Position numbers and translations under genes: made by a program
Assembly: GCA_900473805.1 (NCBI GenBank)
Contig: UCMS01000022.1
Coordinates: forward strand, 1 to 64,000
Reading direction: 5' to 3'
Length of the DNA stretch: 64,000 nt
Source: Hyphomicrobiales bacterium
Lineage (GTDB): Bacteria; Pseudomonadota; Alphaproteobacteria; Rhizobiales; Rhizobiaceae
The notes under the pieces: generated by a model
What the model was told of the DNA's origin: nothing
The model's input: the letters and a program-made list of their open reading frames with translations, nothing else
Databases searched by the model: none
In this document: piece after piece, positions 55,501-62,822 of the stretch
Position numbering within the stretch: the stretch's first letter is position 1
Layout of the letters: each line of letters opens with the position of its first letter

Positions 55501-56145
55501 TCCCTGCACAACAAGGGCTCGGGCATCATGCTCGACCGCACCAGCGTTCGAAACATCGTCTACGCCAACACTGCGGTTGCCAACGACGGCGATGGCCTGA
55601 CCTTCTACGAGAGCGGATGCAACATCGCCGCTGCCAATGACCTGAGCCGCAACCGCCGCGCAGGCGTGAAGATCCGCAACAGCGCCGATGTCGGCATGTA
55701 TGACAACCGCATCGATGCCAACACCCAGAGCGGGGCCGACATCTACATCGCCGATCTGCGCCAGTCGCCGGAAGGCCATGCCCGCAATTTCGAACTCGAC
55801 CCCTATCAGGCGCTCGTCACGGCCGTCATCAGCGGCAATGTTTTCTCCGAAAACGCAGACGCCATAAATGTAGCGGGCGCATCCCAGCTTCAGCTGGACG
55901 GGAACATGTATCGCCGCCAGCGCGACAATATTTTTGCCGGAGACCTGCGCCAGCTTTCCCCGTTCCTTCTGCGCCTGCGCGAGACATCCGCCCTCCTGAC
56001 AGACGACAGCTGCGAGCCGGAAGAGGCGGTCAAGAGCTGCAATTTCGGCGGCTGGCCGCATCCGCCGCGCAAGCACAACATCTGCACCGGCATGATGCTG
56101 TCCCCGGCACCGGCCGGAACCGGCGAGGCGGCACGGGATGGCTAG
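52525..56145 (+). CDS. algG: AlgG-like mannuronan C5-epimerase with large helical-repeat N-terminus
   Basis: Converts mannuronate to guluronate in the polymer within the periplasm. At 1206 residues it is over twice the size of Pseudomonas AlgG (about 543). A signal peptide (cut after about residue 30, PASA-S) is followed by about 630 residues of Ala-rich helical-hairpin repeats (TPR/HEAT-like; for example AVAFARIGELARADSLLDTI), then a right-handed beta-helix AlgG region (about 690-1190). The catalytic YGIDPHDRS has D953-P-H955-D956, followed by KKHGIIVSREVDDSFI as in AlgG. The start overlaps the AlgA-like stop by one base (TGATG), so the fusion is not a misread start. Confidence 0.92.
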   Translation: MATLPSPAAGSRLRMVLLSISLAWAVPASASIESEVDMAQTIVTESTVKLDSERDPHARVRLLDDAVDAISVLEGLGRDDRPGTGAKKVLQDLAAQAITPDILRLSLVEALTALIGPGDAGLRADLDAKAALEAIRDPAYRSAGWTALAAAHVRTGQGEEAERLATLAIEEARGIDRDATRDGALQAAVLVFPNGKLPEGILEIATNSVVLARTRAAMYQTVARDALSAEGMTDPAAETLKNRAEAALAAKDTAQALVFAQALDRDEDIRAEYLDRVLRLALDSGDDRLALRTAKSMSRDRDQNKALRQLIDARIDRGKALRAREIVPLLLTAKARIDADIAIAKDLRRQGYIEAGREILLQNADMKLDDPDATANLVSALATFAEFGPARTLAGALPAGDQRSSAMARLVKGLADDDLLDQANELLSEVSGPQDQSYARSAIARALVKRGDAKGASASLAQIDAGPDRDRVLEALAEHAVKKGDLGLARDYLTETAGDETRCRILIEIALATSGKASAREILDEAVALIANGKDVDDSRAEIAVAFARIGELARADSLLDTITDQSARREAESEIAELLVKQGALEPARSRLQRLPADSAATLSADLAFASFEKNGEVESFVKSVADLPWQARVPALRRMAEVRAKALDVKGWLNDPQIDPLASTTPPSKGQQADFTIGRHQIFAPAPSTRALPGIRMPDIFEHDAAMLRGRVPAPADGVGHLAILGFSPFSLEAFKLSTGGEAAIHQVQLSQQMTWPRYIAVEKGVVTLGTLLRDLPETTARRLLVVEGDDLLVRVPIIVLPGATLLMSGVEFSRYKLGVQSGAFIAVAGRLVVQDAEILGYDEIAGRPAVATDKTRANFRPFITAWGGSDIQIAGSRLAMLGYDSSKAFGLTQSSGAAVQSLYAFDDNRPTGNIVDNSFENLRYGYYSYEVDHVRVIGNEYRDNIIYGIDPHDRSRHLLIALNTAYGSQKKHGIIVSREVDDSFIVGNVSLHNKGSGIMLDRTSVRNIVYANTAVANDGDGLTFYESGCNIAAANDLSRNRRAGVKIRNSADVGMYDNRIDANTQSGADIYIADLRQSPEGHARNFELDPYQALVTAVISGNVFSENADAINVAGASQLQLDGNMYRRQRDNIFAGDLRQLSPFLLRLRETSALLTDDSCEPEEAVKSCNFGGWPHPPRKHNICTGMMLSPAPAGTGEAARDG

Positions 56146-57244
56146 TCACACCTCCCTCGTGATCGCCTTCTGCCTGTCTCTGAGCCTCGCCCTCCCGGCG
56201 ACGGCCTCGAGCTGGGCAGGCCTCTTCGACGTCGAGGATCGGGCGGCCAAGCTCCAGACGCCTGCCTATAACGAGATGCGGGCGCTTTGCCTGGCCGTCG
56301 CGATCGATCCCGCCTGGGACAGGCTGAAGCCGATCCGCAAACTGACGACCACCGAAGGCTACGGCTCCGACACATCCGCCGAGGATTTCTCCTGGGCCGT
56401 CATGGTGCTCTCCGGCCGGGCTCTCGCCGGAGACGCGGACGCCCGCAACCGTCTCGCCGGACTGCTCGACCGCTGGGCCGAGGCAGGCGCGTTCACTGAA
56501 ACGGAAGAGATCAACGACGCCTATTATGCGCTTAAGCGCCAGCTTCTGCCGTTGGTGGTTGCCTATGCCGTTCTCGAGCCGGGTCTGGAGGCCGAGCGTT
56601 CCAGCCGCTTGCGCGCCTGGATCGATGGGCTTGTCCGCAAGATCGACCACAACTTCGATGGGGATGTCGATCACAACAACCATCGGGTGCTGGCCGACAG
56701 CGTTCTTGCCGTCTGGGGCGCCGAGACCGGCGACAAGGCCATGATGGAAAAGGGCCTCGCCCGCTATGACACCGTGCTCGATGAAGTCCGGCCGGATGGA
56801 ACCCTTGCGCTTGAGGCCAGACGTGGCGCGCGCGCCCTCTGGTACCAACGCCAGACCCTGTCCAGCCTGACCGTCATCGCCGAGACGGCCCGCGGCCATG
56901 GTTGGGATTTTTACGGTCGAACCTCGCGTGATGGCCGCTCCTACGCCACCATGCTCGGCGCCCTCATGAACGGCATTGCATCGCCGATCCTGGTCGCCGT
57001 CTATTCCGCGGAGAACCACATTCCGGGCCCGGAAAAGGACTTCCACAATCTGGAACTCGGCTTCCTCGAAACGCGCGGCCACGGGCGACACTACATGGGC
57101 TGGGCGGAAGCGGCCATCCTCTCCGGCCAGGGCCTCGCCTTCGATCGGCTGAAGGCTCTCTTTTCCCGGCAGATCGTGGCACGGCGGCCGCTGATCGATG
57201 AATTCATTGGTGGAAATTCGACATGTTTCTGGGGGCAGCCATGA
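56138..57244 (+). CDS. algL: AlgL-like periplasmic alginate lyase (PL5)
   Basis: Cleaves polymannuronate by beta-elimination; in Pseudomonas it clears polymer stranded in the periplasm. The 368-residue protein has a signal peptide (to about 23, LPATA-S) and the PL5 alpha/alpha fold. Catalytic residues I can place: N181-H182 in HNNHRVLADSV, R229 and Y236 in ARRGARALWYQ, all at a constant offset of 20 from Pseudomonas N201/H202/R249/Y256. The usual Lys66 position is not clearly conserved (EGYGSD here). It overlaps algG by 8 bases. Confidence 0.88.
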   Translation: MASHTSLVIAFCLSLSLALPATASSWAGLFDVEDRAAKLQTPAYNEMRALCLAVAIDPAWDRLKPIRKLTTTEGYGSDTSAEDFSWAVMVLSGRALAGDADARNRLAGLLDRWAEAGAFTETEEINDAYYALKRQLLPLVVAYAVLEPGLEAERSSRLRAWIDGLVRKIDHNFDGDVDHNNHRVLADSVLAVWGAETGDKAMMEKGLARYDTVLDEVRPDGTLALEARRGARALWYQRQTLSSLTVIAETARGHGWDFYGRTSRDGRSYATMLGALMNGIASPILVAVYSAENHIPGPEKDFHNLELGFLETRGHGRHYMGWAEAAILSGQGLAFDRLKALFSRQIVARRPLIDEFIGGNSTCFWGQP

Positions 57245-59979
57245 CCAGCCTTGCACAAATTCTAGCTGTTGGCCTCATGGTCCTTGGGCTGCTTTCGTCC
57301 ACAGCCACGGCCGAGGAAACGGACACAGCCGCTCGCTTCGCAGAGGAGCAGGCTCTGGTCGAAACGCTTTCCCGCAGCACGGCCGCTGAAGATCAGCGCC
57401 ATCTCGGCGATCTCTATCGTGACGGCCTCATCTTCAGCGCCGAAAACCCGATCCGCAAAGCGGATCGTGACGCGGCGATCGCCGCCTACCGCCGCGCGAT
57501 GGAACTCGGTGACCGTTCGCCCGCCGTCACCGTTTCACTCGGCCGCCTGCTGATGCGCAAGTCGGGCGGCGACGGTTTCGCCGAGATTGAACCGACCCTG
57601 CAGGCGCTCGCGCTCGAGGGCAACGGCGACGCCGCCTATCTGCTTGCCGTCGATGCGATGGAAAACCGGCATGTACCGCTCGAACAGGCGATACCCCGGC
57701 TGGAAGCCGCCGCTATGCTCGGAAGTGCCGGTGCCGTGTCCGACCTCGTTGCAGCCGGTGTCCCGGTCGGCGAGACATTGGAGCGGGCCGTGCTCACCCG
57801 TCTGACGCAGCGCGCAGAAGCGGGCCAGGCTGCGGCTGCGCTGTCCCTGTTCCGCATTTATGCCGACGGCCTGTTGACCGGGCGCGATCCGCAAACGGCC
57901 ATGAAATGGCTGGAGCGGGCGGCTGAAGACGATCCGGTCACCGCCGTGGAGCAGTTGGCCGAGCAATATCTCACAGGTCTGAACGTGGAGGCCGATCCCG
58001 TCCGCGCCGCCGACCTCTTCCGCCAGGCCGCCCGCGCTGGCGGACGCAATGCCGCCCTGGCCCTCGGTCGCGCGGCCATTGCCGAGACCGGCATGCCCGT
58101 CTCGAACGCGGAGGCCCGCTGGTGGCTGCAGCGGGCGAGCGAAGCGGATGTGCGCACGGCAGCAGTCGAGTTGTCGAACCTCGATCTCAAGATCGCGCTC
58201 GCCTTTGAAGGTGCGCCCGCGGAACGCGAAAAGCTGATCATGGCGGCGCTTGAACCGATCGCGGACGATTCGGATGCGCTTGCCAATCTCGCCAACCAGC
58301 ATTGGCGCTCTGCCCAGGCGGAAGTCATCGGCAAGGTTTTGCTGCCGCTTCTGGAGAAACAGGCGCTGGCGGGGAAAACCGTGGCGGCGCTCGCCTACAA
58401 TGCATGGCTCGAAGCCAATGGCCGGCCGTTGCCCGATGCGGTTGCCCGTGCCCTGATCGAAAGCCTGCGCAAGACCCCCTTTGTCAGTGTCGGCTTCTCC
58501 AACTTCACGATTGCCACCCTGGCCCTTGATGGCCGCATGTCGCAAGCCGTGCTCGGCCGCAATCAAGCGATCCGCCTGCTGTTCAAGGCGGCTGACGACA
58601 ATGTCGGTCAGGCCATGCTGCGGCTCGGCCAGCTCTATCGCCAGGGCGATCAGCTTGCGCGCAGCGACAGCTTTGCCAAGCGCTGGTTCATCCGGGCGAG
58701 CGAACGCGCCGTCGAACGCGCCGGCTGGGAACTCGCCGACATGCAGGCAGGTTCGCGGGATCCCGCAGAGTGGGAAGATGCTGAGCGCTTCTATCTCGCA
58801 CAGATCGACGCCGGAGATCCACGCGGAGGTCTGGCCTTGGTTCAGGCTCGTCTGCGCCAGGACACCTTGGATGGCATCACGCTGGAGCGTGCAAAATCGG
58901 TCGTCCAGACGCCAACGGATACGATCGCTCTCGCGTCCCTGCTCTTCTCCACCGGCATTCCCGGACACGTGCAGGAAGCGGCAGCCCTTCTCACCACCCT
59001 CCGGCAGGATGAATTGGAGCCTGGCGACCTTGTGGCTCTTGGCCGTCTGAAGTCATCCATGGCCGTCACGCCGGAGCAGACGGCTGCGGCGTCTTCCATC
59101 CTCGAAAAGGCCGCTGCAACCGGTTCCCAGGTCGCCCGCACCGCGCTTGCCGCGAGCTACCTGTCGTCGGTCAAGCAGCGGGACAAGGTTCCTGCCGTCA
59201 TCGCCATGCTGCAGAAGGTGCTTGACGACAACCCCAAGGACCCCGAGGCCCGCCTCTTGCTCGCCCGTGCCTATATGCTCGGCATCGGCGTCGAGCGCGA
59301 CGCCCGCAAGGCCGCATCCCTGGTGGCCGATGTCCGCAGTGAAAATGGCATGCGCATGCCGAAGGCCACCCTTCTGGAAGCCGATTGGCTCGCCTTCTCC
59401 TCGGCTGGTCGTGATCCCGGCAAAGCGGTGGCGCTTCTCGATGCCCAGGCGGCCCGCGGCTCCTCGGCCGCCGAACGCGCCCTCGGCGAGTATTATCTCA
59501 ACGGCTTCGGCCCTGCCATCCGCCCCGATGCCGCCGCCACCCGCATGTATTCCGCGGCCCATTCCGGAGACAAGGAAGCCATGGCCGCGCTTGGCCATAT
59601 GCTGCTGAACGGCTACGGCCTCAATCAGTCGCGCGAGGCCGGCCTCGGTTGGCTGGAGCGCGCAGCCAATGCCGGCAACACCGCGGCGATGTACGAATTG
59701 TCCCGCGTCTTTGCGCTGCATCCGGAGGCACAGAGCGACACCCGCCAGGCCATCGCCTGGCTGCAGAAAGCGGCGGAACGCAATCATCCCAACGCCGCCT
59801 ACCAGCTCGGCCTCGCTTACCTGACAGGCGAATGGGTCGACAAGGATGTGGCTCAGGCATCCTTCTGGTTCGATCGTTCGGCACAATCCGGAAATCTGCT
59901 GGCCGCCCGAACGCTGAAGGCCGTCCGCGAAGGCGCCGCGCCCAAGGAGGCCGCGATCGTATCCGACACGGCAGACTGA
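57241..59979 (+). CDS. Secreted Sel1/TPR-repeat protein, AlgK-like scaffold candidate
   Basis: A 912-residue precursor. The ATG at 57241 overlaps the algL stop (ATGA) and starts a signal peptide (MTSLAQILAVGLMVLGLLSS, cut near TATA-E). Nearly all the rest is tandem ~36-residue Sel1-like repeats, clear at the end (GYGLNQSREAGLGWLERAAN; AIAWLQKAAERNHPNAAYQL). There is no lipobox Cys, unlike the AlgK lipoprotein of Pseudomonas, which is about half this size. In that system AlgK joins the export channel AlgE and AlgX. A similar scaffold role is inferred from repeats and place. Confidence 0.82.
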   Translation: MTSLAQILAVGLMVLGLLSSTATAEETDTAARFAEEQALVETLSRSTAAEDQRHLGDLYRDGLIFSAENPIRKADRDAAIAAYRRAMELGDRSPAVTVSLGRLLMRKSGGDGFAEIEPTLQALALEGNGDAAYLLAVDAMENRHVPLEQAIPRLEAAAMLGSAGAVSDLVAAGVPVGETLERAVLTRLTQRAEAGQAAAALSLFRIYADGLLTGRDPQTAMKWLERAAEDDPVTAVEQLAEQYLTGLNVEADPVRAADLFRQAARAGGRNAALALGRAAIAETGMPVSNAEARWWLQRASEADVRTAAVELSNLDLKIALAFEGAPAEREKLIMAALEPIADDSDALANLANQHWRSAQAEVIGKVLLPLLEKQALAGKTVAALAYNAWLEANGRPLPDAVARALIESLRKTPFVSVGFSNFTIATLALDGRMSQAVLGRNQAIRLLFKAADDNVGQAMLRLGQLYRQGDQLARSDSFAKRWFIRASERAVERAGWELADMQAGSRDPAEWEDAERFYLAQIDAGDPRGGLALVQARLRQDTLDGITLERAKSVVQTPTDTIALASLLFSTGIPGHVQEAAALLTTLRQDELEPGDLVALGRLKSSMAVTPEQTAAASSILEKAAATGSQVARTALAASYLSSVKQRDKVPAVIAMLQKVLDDNPKDPEARLLLARAYMLGIGVERDARKAASLVADVRSENGMRMPKATLLEADWLAFSSAGRDPGKAVALLDAQAARGSSAAERALGEYYLNGFGPAIRPDAAATRMYSAAHSGDKEAMAALGHMLLNGYGLNQSREAGLGWLERAANAGNTAAMYELSRVFALHPEAQSDTRQAIAWLQKAAERNHPNAAYQLGLAYLTGEWVDKDVAQASFWFDRSAQSGNLLAARTLKAVREGAAPKEAAIVSDTAD

Positions 59980-60044
59980 AATCTGAGCAGACGACTGCAC
60001 GATCAAGACGAATGCACACACGCAACGCGACTGGAGGATAGCAC

Positions 60045-62822
60045 ATGCAAGGGTTTCGTATCCGCCGCTTCGGAATGATGCTCGCGACCGTGGTCATGGC
60101 TACCGCCGGCCTGGGTGAGCGTGTCCACGCTGCCGCGCCGGCGATAGAGGCCCTGCCCTATCCTGCCACACCGCCGGCACTGGATTACAGCCGCATTTGC
60201 CGCAAGCCGGAGGTCCCGGCCCCGCTCGCCTTCGATTGGCAGGGCTGGACCGGCGGTCCGGTTCCCGTCTCCCAACAGCAGATCTTCGCCGATGCGATCC
60301 GCTTCGTCGACGGCGGCAGCGAGGTTGCGCGCGATTTGCCACTGGCGCGGCGCATGCTGGAGATGCTCGTCTCTGAAGGCACGGGCGGTTCGCTGGAGGC
60401 CAGGCGCCGCCTGGCACTGTTGCTGCTCGACGACCGGGCCGGACCGCAAGATCGCAAACGCGCCGCGACCCTTCTCGTCGAAGCCACGGCCTCCCAGGAA
60501 ACGGATGCCGCCCTTTCGCTCGGGCGCCTGATTGCACGTGGCGACCTTCCCGATCTCCCCCTGCAGGATGCGCCGCGTTATCTCGGGATCGCCGCCGGTT
60601 TTGGCGAGCCGATGGCCGCCTTCGAACTCTCTGCGCTGTATGCCGGTGGCGCCCTGCCTGCACCGTTCGAGGGGGCGGCGGCCCATTTCGCCAATCTCGC
60701 CACGATCAATCTGCAGACCGCGTTGGCTTCGGGCGATTGTGCCGTGGCCGCTGAAGTCGGGCAGTTCCTTCTCGACCAGAACCTGACCGATGGACCGCAA
60801 CGGGCCATCGCCTGGTTCGAGGTCGCGGCCAAGGCCGGACATCGCAATGCCCTGGAAAAACTGGCCCGCGCCTATGCGGCCGGACGCGGGGTGGAAGCCG
60901 ATCCCGCAGCCGCGCGCCGATACTGGGCGCAGGCGGTCGAGGCCGGCTCGGTAACCGGCCTCGCAGCCCTGGCCGAACAGGATCTGACGGCAGGCCTTGA
61001 TACCGAGGATCTCCGCCGCCGGCTTGAGATCGGCATGGCAAACGGTGATCCGAATGCCTTCCTCATCGCGGCCCGCCTGCATCGCGGCGATTACAATGGC
61101 ACGGCCGATTTTGCCGCCCTGCAGAACGTCCTGCAGAAGGCAGCCGCCCGCCCCGATGTCTCGATCTTCACGCTCGACATCCTCGGCAACGCCGTGCTCT
61201 CGGGCCAGGGCACCGCACCGGACCCGCAAAAGGCAAAGGACGTCTACGAGCGCATCCTGGCCGCCGGAACACCCGACGCAGACGCCATTTATGGCCGTTA
61301 CCTGTTGAAGTCTGGCGGGGGCATTGAGCCGGCCATCGCCCACCTGCGCGACGCCGAGGCTGCGGGATCGACCTTGGGAACCACTGCGCTTGCCGACATC
61401 GCCGCCTGCCGGCCGGACACCGGCCTCGACCAGCCGGCGCTGCTGCGCAAGGCCGCCGCCGCCGGCAATCCCTTGGCCTTGCGCAAGCTGGCCCGTCTGG
61501 CAAGCGACGCCGGCGACAAGGCGCAGGCATCGGCCCTGTTCGAACAGGCCGCCGGCCTCGGCGATCGGATCGCCATGATCGAACGTGCCGCCGCGATCCT
61601 GGGCGAAGGCAAGGATGCTGGCAAGAAGGGGGCCAAAGCGGCCGCAGATTTGATCGAGGCAGCCGGCGCCCCCGGTGACGGCATGATCGCTGGACGTCTG
61701 GCGCTCGTTCAGGCCCTGCGCAATGGCCGCCTCGGAGACGATGCCGGCCGCAGCAACGAACTGCTGCAGACGCTTGCGCAAAGCCTCGACCCCTCCGCCG
61801 ATGTCGAGATTATCCGCGACCGCCTGAAGGTCGGGGGGGCAAGCGCTGCCGATCCGGACATCCGACTGCGACTGGAGCGTGCCGCGAATGCCGGCAATGC
61901 AGACGCCATGCTGATGCTCGCACATCTTGCCCCAACGGACGAGGCCACCGCCGCAAAGGGCAGCGAGTGGCTCATCCGGGCCGCGGAGCGCGGCAATCCG
62001 GAGGCTCTTGCGGCGCTGCCCACGGATCAGGCTGTGCTGAGACGCGTCACGACCGGCCTCGAAACCGTCATTCTCTGCGATATCGACGCGCTGGCGCAAA
62101 AGGCGAGACTTCATCGCCTGCTCGGCGATGACAAGGCAGCATCTGCCGCTCTGATCACGGCCGAACGGGTGGCGACCGCCCGTTCGCCCCGCCACATCTT
62201 CGTCCTTGCCCAGACCGTGCTCGGCATCGCCCCGCCGGCCGCCGATGATGCAGAACGCGCCGCGCGCCTGCTGTTGAAAAGCGCTGAAGCCGGTTACGGC
62301 AAGGCGACACTGGCCCTCGCCCGGCTCTATGACGGTGGCAAGCTCGGAAGCCGGCGCGCCGAAGCGATCGATTGGTATCGCCGCGCGGCGCTCGCGGATG
62401 AGCAGACGGCCGTACCGGAACTCGCGCGTCTGACAAACGGCGGAACCGATGCGGAGGCCGTGACGGCGCTCCGATCAGTGGCCGAGGCCGGCAATGTCAC
62501 GGCCTTGCGCAGTCTCGGCATGTTGCTCGCCACCCAGAGCGGCGCCGACCGCGATGAAGGCATCCACCTGCTCGAAGAAGCCGCCCTGCGCAAGGACGTC
62601 GCGGCGATGAAGATCCTCGCCCGCTTCCATGCCTCCGGCATCGATGGACAGGTGTCGGCCGCCAAGAGCACCAGTTGGACCCGCATGGCTGCCGAACAGG
62701 GCGATCCGGAAGCCATGTTCCAATATGCCATCGCCCTCGACCTCGGCTTCGGTGTCGAGTCCGATCCGAAATCCGCAAAAACCTGGCACCAGAAGGCACT
62801 TGAAAATGGTTTCGTTCAGTAA
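60045..62822 (+). CDS. Second large secreted Sel1/TPR-repeat protein
   Basis: A 925-residue precursor with a strong ribosome site (GGAGGA) and a signal peptide (cut near VHA-A, about residue 29). The mature N-terminus has a Pro- and Trp-rich stretch with one Cys, then continuous Sel1-like repeats (RAIAWFEVAAKAGHRNALEK; SAKTWHQKALENGF). It differs from the preceding gene's product in sequence, so it is a diverged paralogue or an independent recruit rather than a recent duplicate. It lies 65 bases downstream and overlaps the next gene by 17 bases. The specific function is unknown; a periplasmic scaffold for polymer export is the best guess. Confidence 0.8.
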   Translation: MQGFRIRRFGMMLATVVMATAGLGERVHAAAPAIEALPYPATPPALDYSRICRKPEVPAPLAFDWQGWTGGPVPVSQQQIFADAIRFVDGGSEVARDLPLARRMLEMLVSEGTGGSLEARRRLALLLLDDRAGPQDRKRAATLLVEATASQETDAALSLGRLIARGDLPDLPLQDAPRYLGIAAGFGEPMAAFELSALYAGGALPAPFEGAAAHFANLATINLQTALASGDCAVAAEVGQFLLDQNLTDGPQRAIAWFEVAAKAGHRNALEKLARAYAAGRGVEADPAAARRYWAQAVEAGSVTGLAALAEQDLTAGLDTEDLRRRLEIGMANGDPNAFLIAARLHRGDYNGTADFAALQNVLQKAAARPDVSIFTLDILGNAVLSGQGTAPDPQKAKDVYERILAAGTPDADAIYGRYLLKSGGGIEPAIAHLRDAEAAGSTLGTTALADIAACRPDTGLDQPALLRKAAAAGNPLALRKLARLASDAGDKAQASALFEQAAGLGDRIAMIERAAAILGEGKDAGKKGAKAAADLIEAAGAPGDGMIAGRLALVQALRNGRLGDDAGRSNELLQTLAQSLDPSADVEIIRDRLKVGGASAADPDIRLRLERAANAGNADAMLMLAHLAPTDEATAAKGSEWLIRAAERGNPEALAALPTDQAVLRRVTTGLETVILCDIDALAQKARLHRLLGDDKAASAALITAERVATARSPRHIFVLAQTVLGIAPPAADDAERAARLLLKSAEAGYGKATLALARLYDGGKLGSRRAEAIDWYRRAALADEQTAVPELARLTNGGTDAEAVTALRSVAEAGNVTALRSLGMLLATQSGADRDEGIHLLEEAALRKDVAAMKILARFHASGIDGQVSAAKSTSWTRMAAEQGDPEAMFQYAIALDLGFGVESDPKSAKTWHQKALENGFVQ

